Assembly (NCBI GenBank): GCA_964516135.1
Contig: CAZEWN010000020.1
Span: forward strand, 1-64,000
Source of the DNA: 34-65-8 sp964516135
Lineage (GTDB): Bacteria > Pseudomonadota > Alphaproteobacteria > Sphingomonadales > Sphingomonadaceae
Reading direction: 5' to 3'
DNA length: 64,000 bases
Under the pieces are notes generated by a model. It was given only the letters and a program-made list of their open reading frames with translations. It was not told the DNA's origin and searched no databases. The translations under genes and the position numbers were made by a program. Of this stretch, positions 1-8,318 are shown one piece after another (positions within the stretch are counted from its first letter, which is position 1; each line of letters starts with the position of its first letter).

Positions 1-113
1 CCTAGGTCTTCCAGCACGTTCGCGCCCTGGACATAGCGATTGGCGCAGAGAAATACCTTCACGTCCGGTCGAGACAGTTTCTCGTCGAACACTTCGACTG
101 CAGTCTTCAACAT
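1..113 (-). CDS. N-terminal fragment of an unrecognised protein
   Basis: Only the first 37 codons are in the window; the gene runs off the left edge. The ATG at 113 is preceded by a strong ribosome binding site (AAGGAGGGG, about 4 bases upstream), so this is a real start. The peptide begins MLKTAVEVFDEKL and continues with an FLCANRY stretch. I do not recognise the family. It lies 40 bases downstream of the cupin gene on the same strand and is probably the next gene of that transcript. Confidence 0.55.
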   Translation of the reverse strand, partial: MLKTAVEVFDEKLSRPDVKVFLCANRYVQGANVLEDL

Positions 114-153
114 GACCCCTCCTTGCGATGTTTTTGACTTTCGCCAGGAATGA

Positions 154-669
154 TCAGAAGATCAGTTTCTCGTTGAAGGATTGTCCGGTTTCCTCGCAGT
201 AGTTCTTGTACAGGTCGAGGAATGAGAAGACATCCATGATATTTTCGAGATTGTCGTTCTCGTCATAGAATTCGAGCGAACCGCCGACCATGAACAGCGT
301 CTTCACGCCCGTATCGCTAGTCAGCGTGTGAATGACGCCGGGATTTTCCTGAACGAAATCGCCCGGGCGCGCGAGCCAGTCATATTCCTCGTAACGCCAT
401 GAACCCTCAAGCGTGTAGGCCGAAACTGGACCGCGATGGCGATGGCGTCCAAGACCGCCGGGGCCCTTCGACCACAGTATCGTTACGTAAAGATTATTCC
501 GCACGTCGAAACGCAGCGGCTTGAGCCAGACATCGCCAACCCAGGGGTGATAAAGCGATTCATCGCCCGAAATATACATGTCAGGAACGCCATAGGTGGC
601 GTGATGGCCCAGAATGCGGCGCTCGTCCTCGCCCAAGGCCGAGGGGGTTGCAAGGCTGTCAGTCAACAC
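154..669 (-). CDS. Cupin, 2,4'-dihydroxyacetophenone dioxygenase-like
   Basis: A 171-residue single-domain cupin of the ChrR/dihydroxyacetophenone-dioxygenase type. The metal-binding signature is visible in the middle: HRHRG near residue 77, a glutamate in TLEGSW, and a C-terminal histidine in GVIHTL. Family members bind iron; the characterised enzyme cleaves 2,4'-dihydroxyacetophenone to 4-hydroxybenzoate and formate, but many relatives have unknown substrates. The start is GTG at 669 with AAAGGA six bases upstream. It follows a LuxR-type regulator gene on the same strand across a 313-base gap, so it may have its own promoter. Activity on an aromatic or carbonyl compound is an inference from family and from the aromatic-catabolic neighbourhood. 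Confidence 0.7.
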   Translation of the reverse strand: MLTDSLATPSALGEDERRILGHHATYGVPDMYISGDESLYHPWVGDVWLKPLRFDVRNNLYVTILWSKGPGGLGRHRHRGPVSAYTLEGSWRYEEYDWLARPGDFVQENPGVIHTLTSDTGVKTLFMVGGSLEFYDENDNLENIMDVFSFLDLYKNYCEETGQSFNEKLIF

Positions 670-982
670 GATAGTCCTTTCCCAAAAATACTCTGCTTTT
701 CGACGTCCGTTGATCCGGCATCGCGTTGGATATTTTTCGCATTTTCGTGCTGCGCGTGTCTATCGCGTATATCCGCTATTTTTGCGTGATCACGTACAGT
801 GGCGGTCCGGCCACCACCGGGCACGGAAAAGTGGATAAGATCAGGGCCTTGATCGCGCGCGTCGGATCGATCTTGCCATAGCGCTTGCCGCTATCAGCCG
901 AAGCGATAATGCATGGCTGGATGGGGCCCGGTTGAACTATATTGCGACCTGAGAGGCCGCATCGCTGTCCCGCGGGAAGGAC
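670..982. other. Intergenic region upstream of the cupin gene
   Basis: This 313-base stretch has no convincing gene in any frame. The cupin-proximal part (about 690-790) is AT-rich compared with its surroundings, with runs such as ATATTTTTCGCATTTT, as expected for a promoter reading to the left. I see no clear inverted repeat or terminator. The small plus-strand frames here lack ribosome binding sites and are shadows. Confidence 0.4.
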
Positions 983-1810
983 CTAAACGTCGGCGCAGCT
1001 GTGCTGGCTCAGGAACCTGGTAAGCTTGGCGTGGGAATCGAGGTCGAGCTTGCGGCGTATATTGCGCAGATGGTGATCGATCGTGAACACTGACCGCTCC
1101 GTCTTGCGTGCGATTTCCTTGTAGCTGAGCCCTTGCGCTGCGAACATTGCAACGCGCATCTCGGCCTTTGTCAGTTCGCCCAGCGCTGCACGATCAACTG
1201 CTCCGGGGCATTCGATCTCTATCCATCGGGCCGTACCCAAAATCGGACCCAACACTGATCGCGCGGCATCTGCGAAAACATCATATTGCGCACTGTCCCA
1301 TTCGAGAGATCCCCGCTTCACTCTGTCGGCACATAATAGCGCAAAAGGTCCGGCACCGTCGCGTAGGGCAACGGCCATCTTGGTCGATACCCCGGTGCGT
1401 AGCAGATCCCGCCGAAGGCTATCGCCAAACGATGCATCTTCCGCCAAAGACCGAAAGACAAGCGGGTGGCGCGACTGCCAAATCTTGCGCACGCCATTAT
1501 CGGTGTTGTTCACCAGCATGCCCGCCAGGCTGGGAATTTCCTCAGTGTCGCTCACGCTTTCGGTCTGGCCGGGGCGGTATTGCGCGTCGGCGGGGCTGGC
1601 ATAACCGCCGTCGACGCGCTCTACCCCAAGCCGGTCGCGAATATAGCCGGTCGCGCGGATCCAGCATTTGTCGGAACTGTCCAAATAAAGCAGGAGTTCG
1701 TGCGTGAGGTCGCGCAAGGATGGGTCGACGCATCCTCGTGACCCGTCAAGAAGGGTGCCGCGCAGCGTCTTCTGCGCGTTGTAGACCCTCTCTTCCCGCG
1801 TCGTGGTCAC
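983..1810 (-). CDS. LuxR-family transcriptional regulator
   Basis: A 275-residue protein with a C-terminal LuxR/GerE helix-turn-helix (about residues 210-270: GELTKAEMRVAMFAAQGLS, then SVFTIDHHLRNIRRKL). The N-terminal 200 residues probably form a GAF/PAS-like sensory domain, but I cannot name a ligand. No receiver-type phosphoacceptor region is apparent, so it is probably a small-molecule-responsive regulator rather than a two-component one. The start is GTG at 1810 with GGGAG about seven bases upstream. It lies 31 bases downstream of an SDR gene and upstream of the cupin gene on the same strand. Control of these neighbours is an inference. Confidence 0.75.
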   Translation of the reverse strand: MTTTREERVYNAQKTLRGTLLDGSRGCVDPSLRDLTHELLLYLDSSDKCWIRATGYIRDRLGVERVDGGYASPADAQYRPGQTESVSDTEEIPSLAGMLVNNTDNGVRKIWQSRHPLVFRSLAEDASFGDSLRRDLLRTGVSTKMAVALRDGAGPFALLCADRVKRGSLEWDSAQYDVFADAARSVLGPILGTARWIEIECPGAVDRAALGELTKAEMRVAMFAAQGLSYKEIARKTERSVFTIDHHLRNIRRKLDLDSHAKLTRFLSQHSCADV

Positions 1811-1841
1811 ATTTGTCTCCCGCGACCCTTATAGGGCCGGT

Positions 1842-2558
1842 CTATACCGTCAGATATCCCCCATCAACAGGCAAAGTCGCACCCGTCACGAAGGACGCGT
1901 GATCACTGCACAGGAACGAGGCGACCTTTGCGATTTCTTCCGGATCGCCAAAGCGGGCGAGCGGCGTGCGACCGAGGATGGCGCCAGAAATATCTTTGTC
2001 TGCCTTCAGCGGCGCGAGCAGCGGCGTATCGATCCAACCCGGCGCGACGGCATTCACGCGGATACCGTCGGGTGCATAGCTTTGCGCCAGCGACTTCACG
2101 AGCTGGACAATGCCGCCTTTGCTGGCCGCATAGGCCGGACGGCCGCCGGCGCCGAACGTGCTGTACATCAATGCGATCAGCACCATCGAGCCACCCATCG
2201 GCATCTTCGCCTTGGCCAGCGAGCAGGTGCGCATGACCGCCGACAGGTTGATCGAAATCACCTTGTCGAAGACGTTCATCTCATGCTCGCGATCGGCGAC
2301 GCTGATGCCCGCTGCAGGGATGACGATATCGATGGTATCGATGGCGTCGATGGCCGATGCCAGCGCGTCTTCGTCGGTCACGTCGAGCTGTTTAACGTGG
2401 ACGTTTTCATGGCGGTACTCGCATTGGTCCGCGTCGAGCCCCCAAGAATGCACGACCGCGCCGCATTCGGCGAAATATTTGACGCAGGCTGCACCGATGC
2501 CCGAGGTGCCGCCGGTTACGATGGCCGTCTTGCCCTGATATTGATTGTCTCTGTTCAT
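1842..2558 (-). CDS. Short-chain dehydrogenase/reductase lacking the catalytic serine
   Basis: A 238-residue classical-length SDR. The cofactor motif TGGTSGIG is at about residues 16-23 and the active-site YAASK is present. The serine normally 13 residues before the catalytic tyrosine is leucine here (IALMYSTFG where relatives have ISSMYSTFG); the codon is TTG, one base away from the serine codon TCG. This could be a substitution that weakens activity, or serine in MYS could substitute. The ATG at 2558 has AAGGAAAAG upstream. It sits 63 bases after pcaF on the same strand and may be the distal end of the ben-cat-pca transcript. The substrate is unknown. Confidence 0.75.
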   Translation of the reverse strand: MNRDNQYQGKTAIVTGGTSGIGAACVKYFAECGAVVHSWGLDADQCEYRHENVHVKQLDVTDEDALASAIDAIDTIDIVIPAAGISVADREHEMNVFDKVISINLSAVMRTCSLAKAKMPMGGSMVLIALMYSTFGAGGRPAYAASKGGIVQLVKSLAQSYAPDGIRVNAVAPGWIDTPLLAPLKADKDISGAILGRTPLARFGDPEEIAKVASFLCSDHASFVTGATLPVDGGYLTV

Positions 2559-2621
2559 ATTTCTTTTCCTTAGTCTTTATTCATGTCCATTCGATCTGCG
2601 GGGCGGCGGCGCGATATCCTC

Positions 2622-3824
2622 CTAGACCTTCTCTAGCATGATGGCGGTTCCCTGGCCCACGCCCACGCACATGAAGACCATCGCATAGCGTCCGCCAGTG
2701 CGGTGCAGTTCCTCCACCGCCGTCATGGTAATGCGCGCGCCCGACATGCCCAGCGGGTGCCCGAAGGCGATCGCCCCACCGTTGGGATTGACCCGCGGAT
2801 CGTCGGCCGCGATGCCCAGATCCCCCAGCACCGCCAGTGCCTGGCTGGCGAACGCCTCGTTAAATTCGATAAGGTCGAGGCTGTCAAGCGAAATGCCCGT
2901 CCGGCCAACTAGCCTGCGTGCTGCATCGACCGGGCCAATACCCATCACCCGCGGCGCAACGCCCGCCGATGCCATGCCCAGCACGCGGGCACGCGGTGTC
3001 AGCCCGTGTCGCCTCACCGCTGCAGGCGATGCGACGATCATTGCTGCCGCGCCATCGCTAAGACCCGAGGCATTTCCTGCCGTCACCGTGCCATTCGGTT
3101 TCACCGCCGGGCGCAGCTTCGCCAGAACGTCCGGTTCGCTAAGGCGCGGATGTTCGTCTGTATCGAAGGTAAAATCGGCGCCATTGCGCACCGGAATGAT
3201 GACGGGGACGATTTCGGCGGCCATGCGTCCGCTGGCAATGGCCCTGGCAGCTTTTTGCTGGCTGGCATGGGCGAAAGCGTCCTGCGCCTCACGCGTGATG
3301 CCCCATTTCGCGGCCACGTTTTCGCCGGTCTGCGGCATGGATTCCACGCCATAGGCAGCCTCCATCGTCGGGTTCACGAAACGCCAGCCAAGCGTCGTGT
3401 CCTCGATCTGCTGTCTGCGGCCATAGGCGCGATCGGCCTTGCCCAAGACATAGGGGGCACGGGTCATGCTCTCGGCCCCGCCCGCGATCATCAGATCGGC
3501 ATCACCGGCGCGGATCGCCTGCGCGGCTATGCCCACCGCGCCAAGCCCCGATCCGCACAAGCGGTTGACCGTGATGCCGGGGATCGCTTCGGGTAGCCCC
3601 GCGAGCAGCACGGCCATTCGCGCGACATTGCGATTATCCTCACCCGCCTGGTTGGCACATCCCAGAATGGTGTCGTCCACCGCGTGTGAGTCCATGCCGG
3701 GATTGCGCTCGAATAATGCTCTTAACGGGATCGCGGCAAGATCGTCGGCGCGCACGATCGAAAGTGAACCGTTCAATTTGCCGATGGGGGTGCGAATGGC
3801 GTCGCAGATGAAAGCGTCGGGCAT
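2622..3824 (-). CDS. pcaF: 3-oxoadipyl-CoA thiolase
   Basis: Thiolase that cleaves 3-oxoadipyl-CoA with CoA to succinyl-CoA and acetyl-CoA, the last step of the beta-ketoadipate pathway. At 400 residues it has the usual length. The nucleophilic cysteine is in NRLCGSGLGA near residue 90, the histidine is in GHPLGMSGAR, and the second cysteine is in FMCVGVGQG near the end. The segment GCANQAGEDNRNVARM is characteristic of PcaF/PaaJ-type thiolases. It follows pcaD by eight bases and is the last recognisable pathway gene of the operon. The neighbouring pcaI, pcaJ and pcaD make the substrate assignment firm. Confidence 0.92.
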   Translation of the reverse strand: MPDAFICDAIRTPIGKLNGSLSIVRADDLAAIPLRALFERNPGMDSHAVDDTILGCANQAGEDNRNVARMAVLLAGLPEAIPGITVNRLCGSGLGAVGIAAQAIRAGDADLMIAGGAESMTRAPYVLGKADRAYGRRQQIEDTTLGWRFVNPTMEAAYGVESMPQTGENVAAKWGITREAQDAFAHASQQKAARAIASGRMAAEIVPVIIPVRNGADFTFDTDEHPRLSEPDVLAKLRPAVKPNGTVTAGNASGLSDGAAAMIVASPAAVRRHGLTPRARVLGMASAGVAPRVMGIGPVDAARRLVGRTGISLDSLDLIEFNEAFASQALAVLGDLGIAADDPRVNPNGGAIAFGHPLGMSGARITMTAVEELHRTGGRYAMVFMCVGVGQGTAIMLEKV

Positions 3825-3832
3825 GAAAGACC

Positions 3833-4606
3833 TCAGGTGAATTTACGGATGAGCGCATCGGCCAGCGGCGCCGGCGCGTCGAGAGGGGCGAGATGAGCGC
3901 AGTCGAGCGAGACATGCTCAGCCCCGGCGATCCCGGCGACTAGATGCTCGCCGTGCCCCTGATGGGGGGTGGAACTGTCGAGCGTGCCGGTCACGACCAG
4001 TGCAGGGCATGCGATTTCGCCCAGACCAGGCTGGACCGCCATGTCGCGGATTGCGGCGCTGCATCCGGCATAGCCATCGGCAGGCATCGTCAGCAGGCCG
4101 CGCAAAATGGTGGCGGCGACTTCGGGGCGCTCGGCTGCGAAACCAGGGGAGAGAAAGCGGCCCATGGCAAGTTCGGCGATGGATGCCGTGCCTTCGCCGC
4201 GCACCTTGGCGATGCGGCCGGACCATGCTTCGGGGTCCATGGTGGCAGAGGTGCAGACAAGGCCGATGCCCGTCACGCGCTCGGGCACATCCAGCGCCAT
4301 CTGCATCGCGATCATCCCGCCCAGCGAAACGCCCGCGACCGCAGCCTTGTCGATGCCCGCCGCATCCATCGCGGCCAGCACATCGCCCGCCAGCATCGGC
4401 AGCGAATAATCGCCCGCCGGGGCATCGGATGCGCCGTGCCCGCGCGTGTCGATCCGCAGCAGCCGGAAATGCGGACGCAGTTGCGCCAGCGCGGGCGCCC
4501 ACAGATCAATGTCGCAGCCGATGGAATTGAGGAGCACGAGCGCGGGGCGCGTGTCCTCCCCTTCAAGCTTCCAGTAGATGCGGATTTCGGTTTCGGTAAA
4601 GGGCAT
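3833..4606 (-). CDS. pcaD: 3-oxoadipate enol-lactonase
   Basis: Alpha/beta hydrolase of 257 residues that hydrolyses beta-ketoadipate enol-lactone to beta-ketoadipate. The nucleophile elbow GVSLGG lies in AAVAGVSLGGMIAMQMALD, and a typical HGxSD-type segment (TRGHGASDAP) precedes it. The ATG at 4606 overlaps the pcaJ stop codon as ATGA; the open frame continues 180 bases further upstream, but that part only overlaps pcaJ. The overlap implies translational coupling. The position between the CoA-transferase genes and the thiolase gene supports the pathway role. Confidence 0.9.
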   Translation of the reverse strand: MPFTETEIRIYWKLEGEDTRPALVLLNSIGCDIDLWAPALAQLRPHFRLLRIDTRGHGASDAPAGDYSLPMLAGDVLAAMDAAGIDKAAVAGVSLGGMIAMQMALDVPERVTGIGLVCTSATMDPEAWSGRIAKVRGEGTASIAELAMGRFLSPGFAAERPEVAATILRGLLTMPADGYAGCSAAIRDMAVQPGLGEIACPALVVTGTLDSSTPHQGHGEHLVAGIAGAEHVSLDCAHLAPLDAPAPLADALIRKFT

Positions 4607-5271
4607 CAGGCCACCGCCTGTTCCAGCTCCACCGTCAGCGGCGCGGTCGTCTTGGCAATCACATCCTCTGCACTGACTCCTGGGGCGAGTTCGACCAAGG
4701 TCAGGCCGGGCTTGTCGCAGCGGATCACGGCAAGATCGGTGACGATCAGATCGACGCAGCCCTTCCCCGTCAGCGGCAGCGAACATTCGGGCAGGATCTT
4801 CGCCTCGCTCGACTTCGCGACATGGTCCATCACCACGACGACACGCTTGACCCCGGCGACAAGATCCATCGCGCCGCCCATGCCCTTCATCATCTTTCCG
4901 GGAATCGTCCAGTTGGCGATGTCGCCCCCCGCGCTCACCTGCATCGCGCCCAGCACGGCCATGTCGATATGGCCGCCCCGGATCATTCCGAAACTGTCGG
5001 CGCTGGAAAAGAAGCTGGAGGTCGGCAGCGCCGTGATGGTCTGCTTCCCCGCATTGATGAGGTCGGGGTCGATGTCCTCGTCATAGGGGAAGGGGCCGAT
5101 GCCCAGCATGCCGTTTTCGGACTGCAGCGTGACATCGATCCCCTCGGGCACGTAATTTGCTACCAGCGTCGGAATGCCGATGCCTAGATTGACGTAGAAC
5201 CCATCCTGCAATTCCCGCGCGGTGCGTGCAGCCATTTCGTCGCGGTTCCAGCCCTTTGCCTGATCAGCCAT
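4606..5271 (-). CDS. pcaJ: 3-oxoadipate CoA-transferase subunit B
   Basis: The 221-residue beta subunit of the succinyl-CoA:3-oxoadipate CoA-transferase. The family glutamate that forms the enzyme-CoA thioester is in the LQSENGMLGIGP motif at about residues 49-60. GGHIDMAVLGAMQV and CVDLIVTDLAV are further conserved stretches of coenzyme A transferase family I. It overlaps pcaI (stop TAA and start ATG share a base) and pcaD (ATGA), so the three are translationally coupled. Some family members act on acetoacetate instead; the neighbours favour 3-oxoadipate. Confidence 0.9.
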   Translation of the reverse strand: MADQAKGWNRDEMAARTARELQDGFYVNLGIGIPTLVANYVPEGIDVTLQSENGMLGIGPFPYDEDIDPDLINAGKQTITALPTSSFFSSADSFGMIRGGHIDMAVLGAMQVSAGGDIANWTIPGKMMKGMGGAMDLVAGVKRVVVVMDHVAKSSEAKILPECSLPLTGKGCVDLIVTDLAVIRCDKPGLTLVELAPGVSAEDVIAKTTAPLTVELEQAVA

Positions 5272-5981
5272 TACACGGCCACCCTTGCGCGCACGGTTCG
5301 CTTCTCGATCCGCTTTTCATTGATGGTGGAAAGCACGACGCGGTCGACGAAGATGCCGGGCGTGTGGATCGTATCGGGATCGAAACTGCCGGCGGGTACG
5401 ATCTCTTCCACCTCGGCCACGGTGACCTTGCCCGCAGTCGCCATGTTGGGGTTGAAATTGCGCGCGGTCTTGCGGAACATCAGGTTCCCAGCGGCGTCTG
5501 CGCGCCATGCCTTGACGATCGACAGGTCGGCCTGCAGCCAGGTTTCGCGCACGTAATCCTCGCCCTCGAAATTCTCGACCGGCTTGCCCTCCGCGACGAC
5601 GGTGCCGACGCCCGTTCTCGTGTAGAATGCAGGGATGCCCGCGCCGCCCGCGCGGATGCGTTCGGCCAGAGTGCCCTGCGGATTGAGCTCCAGCTCCAGC
5701 TCACCCGACAGATATTGCTGCTCGAACAGCTTGTTCTCACCCACGTAGGAGGAGATCATCTTTCGCACCTGCCCGCTTTCAAGCAGCATCCACAAGCCAA
5801 AGCCGTCGGCGCCCGCATTGTTCGAAATGACGGTCAGGTTCTTCACGCCGCTGTCGCGGATGACGGGAATCAGGCTTTCGGGATTGCCCGACAGGCCAAA
5901 GCCGCCCGACATGATGGTCATCCCGTCGAACAACACGCCATCGAGCGCGGCCGCGGGACTGTCATGGATTTTGCTCTTCAT
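5271..5981 (-). CDS. pcaI: 3-oxoadipate CoA-transferase subunit A
   Basis: The 236-residue alpha subunit of 3-oxoadipate CoA-transferase, partner of PcaJ. The CoA-binding glycine-rich motif SGGFGLSGNPESLI is at about residues 25-38, and NNAGADGFGLW follows. The ATG at 5981 was chosen because the MKSKIHDS start matches the family and the longer frame upstream only overlaps benD in another frame. A six-codon frame beginning just upstream (MKDQR) is probably without meaning. The gene is 26 bases downstream of benD and overlaps pcaJ. Confidence 0.9.
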   Translation of the reverse strand: MKSKIHDSPAAALDGVLFDGMTIMSGGFGLSGNPESLIPVIRDSGVKNLTVISNNAGADGFGLWMLLESGQVRKMISSYVGENKLFEQQYLSGELELELNPQGTLAERIRAGGAGIPAFYTRTGVGTVVAEGKPVENFEGEDYVRETWLQADLSIVKAWRADAAGNLMFRKTARNFNPNMATAGKVTVAEVEEIVPAGSFDPDTIHTPGIFVDRVVLSTINEKRIEKRTVRARVAV

Positions 5982-6007
5982 CGCTGGTCTTTCATCGTGC
6001 CCGACCT

Positions 6008-6784
6008 TTATCCAATGTCGCCGCCGGCCACGGGAAGCACGCTGCCGGTGATATATGATGCCTCGTCCGAGGCGAGGAAAAGGATCGGCGCGATCTGTTC
6101 GTCCAATGTGCCGTAGCGGTTCATGAAGGCCGAGCTCGTCACTTGCTCCACCGTCTGTGCCATCCACTGCTGTTCGCGCGCATCGTCGCCATCGGAATTG
6201 CGCGGCACGCGGCGTTCTGGCGCGCTGGTGCCGCCCGGCGCGGTTGCGACCACGCGCACGCCCTTGCCCGAAACTTCCATGGCAAGGCTCTGGGTCAGCG
6301 CGTTGATACCGCCCTTCGCCGCCGAATAGGGCACGCGGTGAATGCCGCGCGTCGCGTTGGATGAGACATTGACGATGGTGCCCGCGCCCTGATCCAGCAT
6401 GGCGGGCAGCACCGCGTGGCAACAATAGAGTGTGGGCATCAACGAGCGGCGGATTTCCGCGTCGATCTGGCTTGGCTCGAATTCGGCAAAGGGGCGCATG
6501 CGGATCGCGCCGCCGACGTTGTTTATCCAGATGTCGACGCCGCCCATCACGCGCACCGCCTCTGCTGCCGCATCGGCGGCGCCTTCAGCGGTTTCGAGGT
6601 CGCAGCAGAAATGATGCGCGTTCCCGCCCGCCTCTGCTGCCACGTCGACGACGAATTCGGAGCGGTCGACCAGCAGGACTTCGGCCCCTTCCGCCGCCGC
6701 GCGCAAAGCGACGCCCCGCCCGATGCCCTGTGCCGCACCTGTCACGACCATGCGCTTGCCGGAAAAGCGATCGGCAAAGATCAT
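6008..6784 (-). CDS. benD: Benzoate cis-diol dehydrogenase
   Basis: SDR of 258 residues that oxidises 1,6-dihydroxycyclohexa-2,4-diene-1-carboxylate to catechol, with release of CO2 and reduction of NAD+. The cofactor motif TGAAQGIGRG is at about residues 15-24, followed by the BenD-typical LLVDRSE. NVSSNATRGIHRVPYSAAK carries the catalytic serine, tyrosine and lysine in the right spacing. The ATG at 6784 overlaps the benC stop as ATGA. Its presence indicates that the upstream dioxygenase acts on benzoate rather than anthranilate, because anthranilate dioxygenation needs no diol dehydrogenase. Confidence 0.88.
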   Translation of the reverse strand: MIFADRFSGKRMVVTGAAQGIGRGVALRAAAEGAEVLLVDRSEFVVDVAAEAGGNAHHFCCDLETAEGAADAAAEAVRVMGGVDIWINNVGGAIRMRPFAEFEPSQIDAEIRRSLMPTLYCCHAVLPAMLDQGAGTIVNVSSNATRGIHRVPYSAAKGGINALTQSLAMEVSGKGVRVVATAPGGTSAPERRVPRNSDGDDAREQQWMAQTVEQVTSSAFMNRYGTLDEQIAPILFLASDEASYITGSVLPVAGGDIG

Positions 6785-7809
6785 GCCGATTCGCTTTCCA
6801 CTTCGCTGGGCGCGAATTTCTCGTAATGGAAATGCGCAGGCGTCACACCCTTGTCGCGCAAGAATTGACGCACCGCTTCCACCATCGGCGGCGGGCCGCA
6901 GAGATAGATGTCGCAGTCGCCCGCGTTCAGATGTTCGTCCGCCAGATGATCGGTGACATAGCCTTTCAGCGGATGCGCCGATTCCGGGTCCGCGACGCAG
7001 GTAGCCCAGATCAGCGTTGGCATGCGGTCGGCCAGCGCTTCGATCCTCTCGCACTCGACCATGTCGCCGTCATGGGTGACGCCATAGATCAAATGGATCG
7101 GCTGATCGGTGCCGGAATCCGCCAGCACTTCCAGCATGGACAGGATCGGCGCCAGCCCGGTGCCGCCCGCCAGCATCACGACCGGTCGGTCGATGTCGCG
7201 CAAAAAGAAGCTGCCATTGGGGCCGACCATGGTCATCGCATCGCCAGGCTTTGCCTGTTCGGAAAGCCAGGTGCTCATCATCCTGTTGGGGATGTTACGG
7301 ATCAGGAAGCTCGCCTGTGCCGCACCGGGCTTCGAGCTGAAGCTGTAGGGGCGGTGCTGGCCGATGCCAGGGACGGTGAGGTTCACATATTGGCCGGGTA
7401 GGAATGCAAGCGCCTTGGGGTCTTCCAGCGTCAGCTTCAGCACGATGGTGCTGCCCGATGCCTTTTCGACCACAAAGATGGTGCCCTTGTGCTCGGCGGG
7501 CGTCAGCTTACACGCCGAGGACGGCACGGGAACCTGCAGCACGCAATCCGACGACACCTCCATCTGGCAGGTGAGGACCATGCCTTCGGCGGCTTCCTCG
7601 TCACTCAGCGCCTCGTCGATGTAATCCTCACCAAGATCGAACTCGCCCGATTCGACGCGGCACTTGCAGGTGCCGCACACGCCGTCGGAGCAGTCCATCG
7701 GCAGGTTGACCTTGTGGCGATAGGCGGCGTCGAGCACCGTCTCGCCCGGATTGCATTCGATGAAACGGGTGATCCCGTCCTCGAAACTCAATGCAATGCG
7801 ATATGCCAT
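6781..7809 (-). CDS. benC: Benzoate 1,2-dioxygenase electron-transfer reductase
   Basis: The 342-residue reductase that passes electrons from NADH through FAD and a [2Fe-2S] cluster to the BenAB oxygenase. The N-terminal plant-type ferredoxin domain has CSDGVCGTCKC near residues 40-50 and the last cysteine in VLTCQME. The FAD-binding RPYSFSS motif lies mid-protein, and the NAD-binding GGTGLAPILSML and CGPPPMVEAV follow in the C-terminal half. This order (ferredoxin, FAD, NAD) is that of the BenC/XylZ family. It lies between benB (26 bases) and benD (ATGA overlap). Confidence 0.92.
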   Translation of the reverse strand: MAYRIALSFEDGITRFIECNPGETVLDAAYRHKVNLPMDCSDGVCGTCKCRVESGEFDLGEDYIDEALSDEEAAEGMVLTCQMEVSSDCVLQVPVPSSACKLTPAEHKGTIFVVEKASGSTIVLKLTLEDPKALAFLPGQYVNLTVPGIGQHRPYSFSSKPGAAQASFLIRNIPNRMMSTWLSEQAKPGDAMTMVGPNGSFFLRDIDRPVVMLAGGTGLAPILSMLEVLADSGTDQPIHLIYGVTHDGDMVECERIEALADRMPTLIWATCVADPESAHPLKGYVTDHLADEHLNAGDCDIYLCGPPPMVEAVRQFLRDKGVTPAHFHYEKFAPSEVESESA

Positions 7810-7835
7810 ATTGGCCCTTTCGGCCCGCTGCGGGA

Positions 7836-8318
7836 TCAGACGTGGTAGATGTCGATCACTTGGTGAATATAGTCGTTCTTCAGCACGATCTTCTTGTTCG
7901 TGATCATTGGCGTCTCACCATCGGTAGCTATGGTGTAGAAGCTGGTGCCGAAGAAGCCCTGCGTTTCCTTGTAGCGGTGGCTGAGCGTGTGCCAGTTGAA
8001 GCGCACGTCGATCTCGCCTGCGCGCTCCTCCACGATCTCGACATTGCTGATGACATGATTGGTGCGCGGCTCGGGCATGGTCGCGCCCGAGCGCTCGGTC
8101 TTGATGCGGAAGATGCGATCCTCCAGCCCTTCGCGGTTCGGGTAGTAGATCAGCGAGATCTCGCTCTGCGGGTCCTCGACGATCTGATCTTCATCGTCCC
8201 ACGCGGGCATCCAGTAGACCACCTTTTCGGAATAACAGGTCAGCCATTCATCCCACTGACGGTCGTCCAGCAGCCGCGCCTCGTGATAGAGAAAATCGAG
8301 TACTTCCTGATAGGTCAT
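7836..8318 (-). CDS. benB: Benzoate 1,2-dioxygenase small subunit
   Basis: The 160-residue beta subunit of the ring-hydroxylating oxygenase, with an NTF2/scytalone-dehydratase-like fold. Recognisable stretches are EARLLDDRQWDEWLTCY at the N-terminus and VVYWMPAWDDED after it, both typical of BenB/XylY/AntB. It has no metal site and mainly shapes the alpha3-beta3 hexamer. The ATG at 8318 overlaps the benA stop codon as ATGA, which helps make the subunits in equal amounts. Confidence 0.92.
   Translation of the reverse strand: MTYQEVLDFLYHEARLLDDRQWDEWLTCYSEKVVYWMPAWDDEDQIVEDPQSEISLIYYPNREGLEDRIFRIKTERSGATMPEPRTNHVISNVEIVEERAGEIDVRFNWHTLSHRYKETQGFFGTSFYTIATDGETPMITNKKIVLKNDYIHQVIDIYHV

Noticed and set aside
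1147..1741. Plus-strand frames opposite the LuxR-type gene
   Set aside because: They are shadows caused by high GC codon use; they have no start signals and no family similarity.
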